Source: CAWJLS01 sp963843755
GTDB taxonomy: Bacteria; Acidobacteriota; Thermoanaerobaculia; Multivoradales; DATKCC01
DNA: 64,000 nucleotides
Assembly (NCBI GenBank): GCA_963843755.1
Contig: CAWJLS010000007.1
Location: forward strand, 124,001 to 188,000
Direction of reading: 5' to 3'
Part shown: positions 1 to 8,166 of the stretch, in pieces
How the letters are laid out: each line of letters opens with the position of its first letter
Numbering within the stretch: the first letter of the stretch is position 1
Made by a program: the position numbers and the translations under genes
Notes under the pieces: generated by a model
Databases searched by the model: none
What the model saw: only the letters and a program-made list of their open reading frames with translations
Told to the model about the DNA's origin: nothing

Positions 1-13
1 GTCCCGTCATATG

Positions 14-32
14 ATGGAGCGTAAGGCTCCAT
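14..32. other. Short perfect hairpin before the first gene
   Basis: ATGGAGC and GCTCCAT form a 7-bp stem with a 5-base loop (GTAAG). No T-run follows, so it is not a clear intrinsic terminator. It may end a gene lying left of the window or sit in the leader of the protease gene. Confidence 0.3.
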
Positions 33-144
33 TCCGACGGTCGCCGTCCGGACCCCGCTCCCGCGTGTCGTGTCACCGCGGGACCGGTGTCCGCGAATCG
101 ATGGCCCGTTCGGCTCGATGACGTTTGTCGCAAGGAGAGATTCG

Positions 145-2025
145 ATGCTTTCGTCGTTGCCCCACCGCTTCCGCCCGGCCGCCGGCCGGTTCGTCCTCGT
201 CGTCCTGGCTCTCCTGTGGGCCGCCGGCAGCGCCGGCGCCGCGGTCCGGAGCCTGCCGATGGCCCCGGCCCCGACCTCGATCGGTGCGCCGGCGCTGAGC
301 GTGCCCGCCGCGCCGCCGATGCGCATCGCCGAGCAGTTTGGCGTCGAGCCGATGGCGACCATGAGCGAAGCCCGGGTGGGGGCCGTCGACCAGATCCGGG
401 CCATGGCCACCTGGAACGCGGCCGGCGGCCTGCCGGTCCGGATCGGCTTCTTCCGCCCGCTGCCGCTCGAGCAGACGGTCCGCCTGGACCGCTCCCTGGC
501 CGGTTCGGCCGCCGGGGTGCGTGCGGGCGGTGCCTACGCCCGTGCCACCGGCACCACCGTCTGGGGGACGGCGGTGCGGGTCGAGGGCTCCTATCGCCTC
601 CGCCTGCACCTGAGCGACGTCAGCCTGCCGCCGGAGGCGCGGTTGTGGATCTATGCCGAGGACGGCGAGACGGTGGGGCCGTTCGGCAACGAGCTGATCG
701 ACGACGACAACGAGCTGCTGACGCCGAGCGTCGCCGGGCCGGTGGCCTACCTCGAGGTCGAGCTGCCGCAGAGCGCCCTCGAGAGCGGCAGCGGCTTCGG
801 TTTCCAGCTCGACAAGGTGGCCGAGATCGTCCGCCTCGGGCCGTCGGGCGAGCCGCTGGTCGAGCCGGCGCCCCGGCCGGAGACCGGCGATTGCGTGATC
901 GACGCCTCGTGCGTCGACTCGTCGACCTTCCCGGCGATCGGCCCGGTGCGGGCGGCGATCGCCCACCTGGAGTTCCCGGTCGGGCCGTTCCTGGGCCTGT
1001 GCACCGGCAGCCTGCTCAACACGTCCCCCGCCGAGCCGGGCGGCCTGGCCCCGGATCCGCCGCTGCTGACCGCCAACCACTGCTTCGATACCCAGGCGGC
1101 GGCGACCGGTCTGGAGGCGTTCTGGGACTACTCGACGGCGACCTGCGACGGCCCGGCGCCGGATCTGGGCACCCTGCCGCGCACCAACGGCTCGATGCTC
1201 CTGGCCACCGGCATCGTCAGCGACTACACCCTGGTCGATCCGTTCAGCATCCCCGACGGGCGGACCCTCTTGGGGTGGACCGCCACCGCGGACGCCGTCA
1301 CGCCGGGCACGATCGTCCACCGCATCTCCCACCCGGTGCCTCAGGGTGCGATCCTTCCCCAGAGCTACACCCGCTACCGGGTTCTCGGGCCGAGCGACGC
1401 CGCCTTCCAGAGCTGCGGCACGACGGAGGAAGGGCACGAGACGGACGACACCACCAAGTTCCTCCACCTGCAGCCGCTCGACGGCGGGACCTTCGGCGGT
1501 AGCTCCGGCGGTTCGTCGATCACCGACAGCGGCCAGGTGGTCGGTCAGCTCTTCGGTGGCTGCGGTCCCAACCCGAACGACGGCTGCGACGCCTCGAACA
1601 ACGACATCGACGGCGCCTTCCAGACCACCTTCGACCGGATCATGCCGTTCCTGGTCGGCACCGGTACCGAGCCGCCGACCGACCACTGGTTCACCACCTC
1701 AGAGCTGCCGGGGTTCGAGTTCCAGGCGCGGATCACGCCGGAGGCCACGGCCCCGCTGCTCGGTGAGAAGGTCGGCAACTGCTTCGCCGAGAGCATCTGC
1801 ATGAGCGGCGCCCTGTTCGGGCGGCCCGAGGTGGTGGTCAAGGTCATCGGCCCGCGGCCCAACGGCTTCCTGTGGCTGCAGATCAGCCGCTTCACGCCGG
1901 CCGCGGCCGAGGTGTGGGTCCGGCGGACGGCCACCGGCCAGATCAAGTACTACCGGTTGGACGCGGTCGACGCCGACGCCGTCGAGGTTCCGGGCCTCCG
2001 GGACCGCCGGGCGTTCGCGCCCTAG
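145..2025 (+). CDS. Secreted trypsin-like serine protease (lysyl-endopeptidase-like)
   Basis: A 626-aa secreted S1-type protease. The start at 145 is chosen because AAGGAGA lies just upstream (132-138); an earlier in-frame ATG at 70 has no such site. Residues 1-32 are a signal peptide (hydrophobic run, AGSAGA cleavage region). Residues about 90-230 form a beta-rich pro-region of the kind found before bacterial lysyl endopeptidases. The catalytic triad is visible: His312 in LLTANHC, Asp360 in SDYTLV, and Ser454 in GGSSGGSS. Several Cys pairs fit a disulfide-stabilised exoprotease. A C-terminal region of about 130 residues after FDRIMPFL is not recognised. Substrate specificity is inferred from family resemblance only. 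The stop shares the CTAG palindrome with the convergent receiver gene. Confidence 0.85.
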   Translation: MLSSLPHRFRPAAGRFVLVVLALLWAAGSAGAAVRSLPMAPAPTSIGAPALSVPAAPPMRIAEQFGVEPMATMSEARVGAVDQIRAMATWNAAGGLPVRIGFFRPLPLEQTVRLDRSLAGSAAGVRAGGAYARATGTTVWGTAVRVEGSYRLRLHLSDVSLPPEARLWIYAEDGETVGPFGNELIDDDNELLTPSVAGPVAYLEVELPQSALESGSGFGFQLDKVAEIVRLGPSGEPLVEPAPRPETGDCVIDASCVDSSTFPAIGPVRAAIAHLEFPVGPFLGLCTGSLLNTSPAEPGGLAPDPPLLTANHCFDTQAAATGLEAFWDYSTATCDGPAPDLGTLPRTNGSMLLATGIVSDYTLVDPFSIPDGRTLLGWTATADAVTPGTIVHRISHPVPQGAILPQSYTRYRVLGPSDAAFQSCGTTEEGHETDDTTKFLHLQPLDGGTFGGSSGGSSITDSGQVVGQLFGGCGPNPNDGCDASNNDIDGAFQTTFDRIMPFLVGTGTEPPTDHWFTTSELPGFEFQARITPEATAPLLGEKVGNCFAESICMSGALFGRPEVVVKVIGPRPNGFLWLQISRFTPAAAEVWVRRTATGQIKYYRLDAVDADAVEVPGLRDRRAFAP

Positions 2026-2399
2026 GAATTCGCGCGGCTCGCCGCCAGGGCCGCCTCGACCGTGGCACCGAGCTCGGCGAGGCGGAGCGGCTTGAAGAAG
2101 ATGTGGAAGATCGGCATGCCGTCGAGCTGACGCTCGGCCTCCATCTCCGGCTGGCCGGTCATGACGATCACCTGGAGGTGCGGGTCGCGGGCGGTGAGCT
2201 CCCGGGCCACCGTCGCGCCGCCTTCGTGGTCGGCCAGGTGCAGGTCGGTCAACAGCAGTTGGGGCGAGATCTCCTCGCCCCGCGCGATCGCCTCCCGGGT
2301 GGATGCGGCGCAGGCGACCTCGTGGCCGGCCCGCTCGAGGAAGTGCTCGAGAGCCCGCACCGAGCTCTCTTCGTCTTCCACCAGGAGGATGCGCGCCAT
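2022..2399 (-). CDS. Stand-alone response-regulator receiver protein
   Basis: A 125-aa protein that is only a CheY-like receiver domain. It has the acidic pocket (E8, D9, E10), the phospho-acceptor Asp52 in LLTDLHL, Thr81 in VIVMTGQ and Lys103 in FFKP. There is no output domain, so it probably works by protein-protein contact or in a phosphorelay; the cognate kinase is not in the window. The start at 2399 is supported by GGAGAGGG upstream, whereas the longer open frame to 2771 has no coding character. Its stop overlaps that of the convergent protease gene by a few bases. Confidence 0.85.
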   Translation of the reverse strand: MARILLVEDEESSVRALEHFLERAGHEVACAASTREAIARGEEISPQLLLTDLHLADHEGGATVARELTARDPHLQVIVMTGQPEMEAERQLDGMPIFHIFFKPLRLAELGATVEAALAASRANS

Positions 2400-2804
2400 G
2401 CCCCTAACCCTCTCCGGTGTCTGTGGGGCGGTGGGTGGTGGGGCTCCGATCGGCCACGATCCGGTCCCGCCGAGGGGGTTGCCCGACAGCGCGAACGTCC
2501 GCCGTCGGCTTCGCTTTCGGCTCTTCGGGCTCCCGGTCCATGGTTCTCGACCTGGTCTGCTCTGGCAACGGCCGGTCCGGTTTCCCCTGGTCGCAGGGTC
2601 CCGTCCAGGGGTGACCGGCCGGAGGTCACCCGGGTTCGATGCAAGGACCGGTCCCGTCGGCCCGTCGTGGTTTCGGGATGGAACGGCCCTTCCGAGCGGC
2701 TCGAGGCGCTCGGAGTGCCGGTCCGGGGCCGGTTTTCTGCCGCCTCGAACCGCCTTCGGGAGCCTTTTCAACGGGGCGTGTAGATCCTGCGCCGCGCCGG
2801 TGGC
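2400..2804. other. Intergenic region, no gene seen
   Basis: About 400 bases between two minus-strand genes. Open frames here are high-GC shadows with no recognisable protein character. The part next to 2400 should hold the promoter and ribosome binding site (GGAG) of the receiver gene. I see no clear terminator or RNA gene. Confidence 0.5.
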
Positions 2805-3386
2805 TCAGGATCTGGCGGCGAGCGGGGCGTGGCGGAAGCAGTCGACCAGGTGGTCGTTGACCATGCCGACCGCCTGCATGTAGGCGTAGACGATGGTCGG
2901 GCCGACGAACGAGAAGCCGCGGCGCTTGAGGTTCTTGCTCACGCTTTCCGAGACCGGCGAGACCGCGGGGACCTCGGCCGGGGAGCGGAAGCGGTTGACC
3001 TGGGGCCGGCCGTCGACGAACCCCCACAGGTAGTCGGAGAACGAGCCGGTCTCCTCCAGCAGGGCGAGGTAGGCGCGGGCGTTGCCGATGGCGGAGCGCA
3101 CCTTCTGGCGGTTGCGGATGATTCCGGGGTCGGCGAGCAGGCGCTGGACGTCGGCGTCGCCGTAGCGGGCGATGCGCTCCGGGTCGAAGCCTTCGAAGGC
3201 GCGGCGGTAACCTTCGCGGCGCTCGAGGATGGTGCGCCAGGAGAGGCCGGCCTGGGCACCGTCGAGGATCAGCTTCTCGAACAGCGCCCGATCGTCGCGC
3301 TCGGGCACGCCCCACTCCTTGTCGTGATAGGCGGCCATCAGGTCGTGGCCTTCGCACCATGGGCAGCGGTTGATCTCGGTGGACAT
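2805..3386 (-). CDS. tag: DNA-3-methyladenine glycosylase I
   Basis: A 193-aa base-excision repair enzyme that removes 3-methyladenine from alkylated DNA. It aligns over its full length with the Tag family as I know it: CPWCEG near the N-terminus, YHDKEWGVP, QAGLSWRTIL, GIIRNRQKV and RGFSFVGPT, ending with VNDHLVDC. The structural zinc ligands of Tag are present as Cys8, His21, His179 and Cys183. Length is typical. It is a single gene; 73 bases separate its start from the stop of the upstream DUF885 gene on the same strand. Confidence 0.95.
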   Translation of the reverse strand: MSTEINRCPWCEGHDLMAAYHDKEWGVPERDDRALFEKLILDGAQAGLSWRTILERREGYRRAFEGFDPERIARYGDADVQRLLADPGIIRNRQKVRSAIGNARAYLALLEETGSFSDYLWGFVDGRPQVNRFRSPAEVPAVSPVSESVSKNLKRRGFSFVGPTIVYAYMQAVGMVNDHLVDCFRHAPLAARS

Positions 3387-3459
3387 GGCGGGATTGTAGC
3401 GGAGCTCCGTGAGGGCGGCGATCTGCTGGCGGTCCGGCCGCGATCTGGCCGCGGTCCGG

Positions 3460-5163
3460 TCAGTCGTGGAACATCAGCCGCCGGATCGTCGGCAGGGGGA
3501 GCTCGCCGAAGCGCAGGAGCGCCTCGTGGAAGTCCTTCATCCGGTAGTGCTCGCCCATCCGGCGCCGGTACTCGGCGCGTAGCGCCAGGATCTCGTGCTC
3601 GCCGACCAGCTCGCGCCCCGGCGGCGACGGGTTCTGGGAGTCGCGCTGGACCTCGATGAAGGCGTTTTCCCGGCTCATACCGATCCTCTCGACGTAGGCG
3701 TCGACCGCCTGGTCGAAGGTCATCTCCCCCTTGGCCATCTTCAGCTTGGTCAAGATCCGCTGGACCCGCCACATGCGCATCTGGCGCCGGGCCATGGCGG
3801 TCTTGAGCGCCTCCATGTAGGGCAGGGTGTCGTAGTAGCCTTCGTCTTCCATCAGCTTTTCGAGGTAGAACGACCAGGCCTGGGAGAGGTAGATGCCGTG
3901 GTAGGCGGCGCGGATCGGCCGCGTCACGTGGGCCTCGGCGTAGGCCCGCTGGACGTTGTGTCCGAGCCACTCGTGGTACGAGATGACGTCGGTCCAGTAC
4001 GGGTTGTAGGAGCCGAGCCGGCCGCGGCGCTCCTCGGGCGTCAACCGCTCCTCGACCGGGGTGACCACGTAGTAGCCGGAAAGCCGGCCGGCGATCGTCG
4101 GGCCGTACTCGGCGCCGCCGAAGGAGAGCAGGCGCCGCGCCATGGGCGTGGTGATCCGGGCGCCGTAGTCGAGGTCGTCCGGGATGGTGACGATGTGGGC
4201 GCCGGGGCCGTGGAGCCAGTGGCTCATCAGGTCGACGTAGCGCTGGGCCATGGGCAGGACCCCGTCCCAGGGAGGCGCCTCCGCCTGCATCTCCCGCCAG
4301 ACCGTACGGAGGTCGCCGGACGGGTCGATCCGCCGGGCGAGGTCGGTCATCTCCTCGGTGAGCTGCCCCTCTTCCTTCTCGGCCAGGGCGAGCATGGCGT
4401 CCACCCCCCAGTCGGTCAGGCCCTCGTGGACGAACTGATAGCGCTCGGTCTGCTCCGGTGTCCAGGTCGGAGGACGGTCGGAGCGGGGGAGGAGGTCGGT
4501 CTTCATCCAGGCCGTGAACGACTCGACCGCCGCGAGCGCCCGCCCCGCGGCCGCCTGGAGCTCCGCCGCCAGCGCCGGGTCGTCGACACAGGCCCCCGGC
4601 ACGTCCTCGCGGAGCATCTTCTCGGCGTACCAGGCCTGGTAGATGGCGTTCTCGGTCCACAGGCGGGCCGGGTGGGTGAGGTTCTCGCGGCCGTTGTCGA
4701 GGATCGCCGGCAGCCGGTCGAGCTCCTCGACCGCGCCGCGCACCGCCCGGTCCGGCTGGCCGCACGGGCGGAGGAACAGGGCGTCGGTCTGGAAGAGGGC
4801 GAAGTAGTTGACCGGCACCAGGCGCCAGAGCTGGAGCTCCTCGATCTCGAACAGCCGGGTCTTGGCGTGGCGCTCGAGCAGGTCGGCGTCGATCGCGTCG
4901 TCGAAGCCGAGGGCGCTGCGATCGATCGTGGCCAGCCGCTCGAGGACGCTCCGATAGGTCTCCGCGGCCTGCGCGTACTCGCCGGCCGCCATGGTCGGGG
5001 TGGAGACGGCGAGCGCCTCCTGGATGAGACCGGCGAGGGCCGCGGCGCCGTCGGGTGGCGCGGGGGCGGTCGCGCCGAGGGGTCCGAGGGGACAGAGGAG
5101 GGCGAGGACGACAAGGACGACAAGGACAGGGAGGAGCGCAGGCGGGCGGCGGGCTGGTCGCAT
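3460..5163 (-). CDS. Secreted DUF885 family protein (putative metallo-hydrolase)
   Basis: A 567-aa protein with an N-terminal signal sequence (MRPARRPPALLPVLVVLVV onward) and the DUF885 hallmark HEWLGH, an HExxGH variant of a zinc-binding motif, near residue 400. DUF885 proteins resemble metallo-carboxypeptidases, but most have no tested activity. The start at 5163 has AGGAG about eight bases upstream. The same frame stays open for 1547 codons through the antisense strand of the next gene; that extension is a GC-driven artefact. The gene is divergent from the ADOP permease and probably exported to the periplasm. Confidence 0.85.
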   Translation of the reverse strand: MRPARRPPALLPVLVVLVVLALLCPLGPLGATAPAPPDGAAALAGLIQEALAVSTPTMAAGEYAQAAETYRSVLERLATIDRSALGFDDAIDADLLERHAKTRLFEIEELQLWRLVPVNYFALFQTDALFLRPCGQPDRAVRGAVEELDRLPAILDNGRENLTHPARLWTENAIYQAWYAEKMLREDVPGACVDDPALAAELQAAAGRALAAVESFTAWMKTDLLPRSDRPPTWTPEQTERYQFVHEGLTDWGVDAMLALAEKEEGQLTEEMTDLARRIDPSGDLRTVWREMQAEAPPWDGVLPMAQRYVDLMSHWLHGPGAHIVTIPDDLDYGARITTPMARRLLSFGGAEYGPTIAGRLSGYYVVTPVEERLTPEERRGRLGSYNPYWTDVISYHEWLGHNVQRAYAEAHVTRPIRAAYHGIYLSQAWSFYLEKLMEDEGYYDTLPYMEALKTAMARRQMRMWRVQRILTKLKMAKGEMTFDQAVDAYVERIGMSRENAFIEVQRDSQNPSPPGRELVGEHEILALRAEYRRRMGEHYRMKDFHEALLRFGELPLPTIRRLMFHD

Positions 5164-5544
5164 GGGACGGGTCTCCTGATCGGACGGGTCGGGCGGATCG
5201 GGCGCGCCCGATCGCTGCCGGAACCGGGTTCGCGGGCAGTCTACCGCCGCGCGTTCCTCCATGAGTTGTTCAATCGCCGTATGTGCGGTGCAACGACAGC
5301 GCCGAGCTGTACGCCCGCCGCACGGGCCGGCAGAGAACCGGGGCCTGCCGCGGTCCACCGCGGGCCACCGGGGAGCCGCGGGGTGGGGCGTCCGGGCGCC
5401 CTGCTCTTCCCGCTGGACGGGCGATCGCCGGATGAAACTTTCGCCGGTCGCCTGCGTCCTTTCTTCCAGCCGGGGACGTCCGCGGGATGTCCCCGAGGCA
5501 TCCGTGTCGCCCGAAATCCAAGTCTGCCGTGAAAGGCCTCCGCC
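5164..5544. other. Divergent intergenic region
   Basis: About 380 bases between the divergent DUF885 gene and ADOP permease, so it should contain both promoters. The AGGAG serving DUF885 lies at the left edge and GAAAGG serving the permease at the right edge. The middle is somewhat less GC-rich, as expected for a promoter region. I cannot fix -35/-10 boxes with confidence and see no coding frame. Confidence 0.5.
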
Positions 5545-8088
5545 ATGCCTCGTCGCTCCCGACCGACCGCCCCCTCCCACGGGTTCCACGACACCACGCC
5601 GCGGGCGTCCGCCTTCGAGTCGCCGATCCGTGACCTGCGCCACGCGCTCCGCCTCCTGGCCAAGGGGCGCGGGTTCACGGTGACGGTGCTGCTGACCCTC
5701 ATGCTCTGCGTCGGCGCGGCGGTGGCGGTGTTCAGCGTCTTCGACTCGGTAGTGCTCTCGCCCCTGCCGTTCGACGGCTCGGACCGCCTGGTGATCCTCA
5801 ACAACGCCTACCCCGGCGCCGGGGTCGGGCGGATCTCGAACGCGGTGCCGGACTACTTCGATCGGCGGGAGCAGATCGGTGCTTTCGAGCAGGTGGCCAT
5901 CTACCGCACGGAGGGCAGGACCCTCTCCGGCATCGGCGCCGGCGACCGCCCGGAGCGGCTGCAGGTCGGCCGGTCGACGCCGTCGCTCTTCGCCGTGCTC
6001 CAGGTGAACGCGGTGCGCGGCCGGCTCTACTCCGAGGCCGAGGCCGAGGTCGGCCACGAGCAGGAGATCGTGCTGACGGACGCCATGTGGCGCTCGCGGT
6101 TCGGCGGCGCGCCGGACGTCCTCGGCCGGGTGGTGCGGCTCGACGGCGAGGCGTACACGGTGATCGGCGTGCTGCCGCCCGGCTTCGCCCTGCCCGGCGA
6201 GGAGGCCGACGCCTGGGTGCCGGCAGCCTTCACGCCGGAGCAGCGTTCGGTCGACGCGCGGCACTCGAACTCCTGGCAGATGATCGCGCGCCTCGCCCCG
6301 GGGGCCTCGATCGAGCAGGCCAGATCCCAGATCGACGCCTTGAACGAGCGCAACCTGGACCTCTACCCCCGGTTCAAGCAGCTCCTGACCGACGCCAGGT
6401 TCCACACCCTGGTCGAGCCGTGGCGCGACGACCTGGTGCGCACCATCCGGCCGAAGCTCGTGCTGCTCCTGGGGGGAGCCCTGTTCGTCCTGCTGATCGG
6501 CTGCGTCAACATCGCCGGCCTGGTGCTGGTGCGGACCACGACCCGCATGAAGGAGCTGGCGACCCGCTCGGCTCTGGGGGCCGGGCGGCTCCAGATCGCC
6601 CGCCAGCTCGTGGTCGAGAGCGTCGTCCTGGGGCTTGCCGGCGGCGGGCTCGGGCTCGCCGCGGGAGCCCTCGGCCTGAAGATCCTGGCAGGGCTCGGCC
6701 TCGATGCGATCCCCCGCGGCGCCGAGGTCGGCCTCGACGGGACGGTGGTGCTCTGGACCGTCGTGGTGTCGCTCGCGATCGGCGTCGTCTTCGGGTTGAT
6801 CCCGGTGGTCCAGGTCTTCCGGCAGGATCTTTCGTCGATCTTCCGCCAGGAGGGCCGGACCGGCAGCTCGAGCCGGGGCGCGGTGCTGGCGCGCAACCTC
6901 CTGGTCATGGTCCAGGTGGCGTTCGCCTTCGTCCTGCTGGTCGGCGCCGGCTTCCTGCTGGCGAGCTTCGTCCGCGTCGCGTCGGTCGATCCGGGGTTCC
7001 GCACCCAGGGGGTGCTGAGCGCGCGGGTGGCGCTGCCGGCGGACCGCTACGGCGAGCCGAGCGCCCGCATCGCCTTCTTCGGCCGGCTGCTCGAGGGGGC
7101 GCGCGCGATCCCCGGCGTGCGCTCGGCGGCGCTCGTCCAGAGCCCGCCCTTCGGCGGTGGCTACAACCAGAGCGCGGTCACGGTCGAGGGCTATACGCCG
7201 GCGCCGGGGGAGTCGATCCGCGCGCCCTACCTCAACACGGTGAGCCCCGGCTACTTCGAGACCCTCGAGATCCCGGTGCTGGCGGGGCGGGTGTTCGACG
7301 AGCGCGACACGGCGGACTCCCAGCGGGTGCTGGTGATCGACCGGTGGCTCGCCGACCACTACTGGCCCGGCTGGCAGCAGAAGGGTGGCGCCGTCGGCGG
7401 GCGGATGCGCTTCGGCGTCACCTCGGACGACGACGAAGAGCCGAACTGGTGGACCGTGATCGGGGTGGTCGACCGGATCGTCGCCACCGACCTGGCCGGC
7501 GATTCGAACCAGGGCCGCTACTACTTCGACGTCACCCAACAGACGCCGGCCCGGGTCGCCATGGTGGTCGCCAGCGACCGGGCGCCGGAGGGCGTCACCT
7601 CCGACCTGCGCGCGGCGCTCGGCCGGCTCGATCCGGAGCTGCCGCTCTACGACGTGAAGAGCCTGGCGGAGCGGATCGACGACAGCCTGCTCGACGCCCG
7701 GCTGCCCATGCTGCTGGCGGCGATCTTCGCTGTCGTGGCACTCTTCCTGTCGGCGGTCGGGATCTACGGCGTCCTCGCCTACGCGGTGGTGTTGCGGAAC
7801 CGGGAGCTCGGCATCCGCGTGGCCCTCGGGTCGAGCCGGGGGGAGATCTTCCGGCTGGTGGTGCGCCAGGGGCTGGTGATCCTGGGGGTCGGGCTCGCCG
7901 TCGGCGCGGTCGGCGCCTACGCCTTGACCCGGAGCCTCTCCGGCCTGCTCTACGGCGTCTCGGCCCTCGATCCGGGGATCTTCGCCGCCGTCCTGGGGCT
8001 CCTCGGCGTGGTGGTGCTGCTCGCCACGGTGCTGCCGGCGCGGCGCGCCACCCGCGTCGACCCGATCGTCGCCCTCGGCTCCGAGTAG
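5545..8088 (+). CDS. ADOP-type ABC permease (MacB/FtsX duplicated)
   Basis: An 847-aa membrane protein built as two MacB_PCD-FtsX units. An N-terminal helix (GFTVTVLLTLMLCVGAAVAV) is followed by a large periplasmic domain and three helices (residues about 305-420). A second helix near 450 then leads to a second periplasmic domain and a closing FtsX domain with GIYGVLAYAVVLRNRELGIR. This architecture, without an adjacent ATPase gene, is that of the acidobacterial duplicated orphan permeases. MacB relatives drive efflux or lipoprotein extraction through mechanotransmission, but for orphan members the substrate and partner ATPase are unknown. A second, clearly related member lies at 39601-42024. 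The gene ends at a strong terminator-like hairpin. Confidence 0.88.
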   Translation: MPRRSRPTAPSHGFHDTTPRASAFESPIRDLRHALRLLAKGRGFTVTVLLTLMLCVGAAVAVFSVFDSVVLSPLPFDGSDRLVILNNAYPGAGVGRISNAVPDYFDRREQIGAFEQVAIYRTEGRTLSGIGAGDRPERLQVGRSTPSLFAVLQVNAVRGRLYSEAEAEVGHEQEIVLTDAMWRSRFGGAPDVLGRVVRLDGEAYTVIGVLPPGFALPGEEADAWVPAAFTPEQRSVDARHSNSWQMIARLAPGASIEQARSQIDALNERNLDLYPRFKQLLTDARFHTLVEPWRDDLVRTIRPKLVLLLGGALFVLLIGCVNIAGLVLVRTTTRMKELATRSALGAGRLQIARQLVVESVVLGLAGGGLGLAAGALGLKILAGLGLDAIPRGAEVGLDGTVVLWTVVVSLAIGVVFGLIPVVQVFRQDLSSIFRQEGRTGSSSRGAVLARNLLVMVQVAFAFVLLVGAGFLLASFVRVASVDPGFRTQGVLSARVALPADRYGEPSARIAFFGRLLEGARAIPGVRSAALVQSPPFGGGYNQSAVTVEGYTPAPGESIRAPYLNTVSPGYFETLEIPVLAGRVFDERDTADSQRVLVIDRWLADHYWPGWQQKGGAVGGRMRFGVTSDDDEEPNWWTVIGVVDRIVATDLAGDSNQGRYYFDVTQQTPARVAMVVASDRAPEGVTSDLRAALGRLDPELPLYDVKSLAERIDDSLLDARLPMLLAAIFAVVALFLSAVGIYGVLAYAVVLRNRELGIRVALGSSRGEIFRLVVRQGLVILGVGLAVGAVGAYALTRSLSGLLYGVSALDPGIFAAVLGLLGVVVLLATVLPARRATRVDPIVALGSE

Positions 8089-8120
8089 GTCCACCACTCC
8101 CACCTCGCAGGGCGGGGGCG

Positions 8121-8151
8121 TCCCCTTCCCACCGCGACGATGGGAAGGGGA
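8121..8151. terminator. Strong 11-bp hairpin between convergent genes
   Basis: TCCCCTTCCCA and TGGGAAGGGGA form a perfect 11-bp stem with a 9-base loop. It lies in the short gap between the convergent ADOP permease and TonB receptor genes, where a bidirectional terminator is expected. There is no flanking T-run, so a factor-dependent or purely structural role is possible. Confidence 0.65.
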
Positions 8152-8166
8152 TCGTGGAAGCCCTAA

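Noticed and set aside
5164..8103. Open extension of the DUF885 frame through the antisense of the ADOP permease
   Set aside because: GC-driven shadow: composition is Arg/Asp/Pro/His-rich and no family features occur before the signal peptide at 5163.
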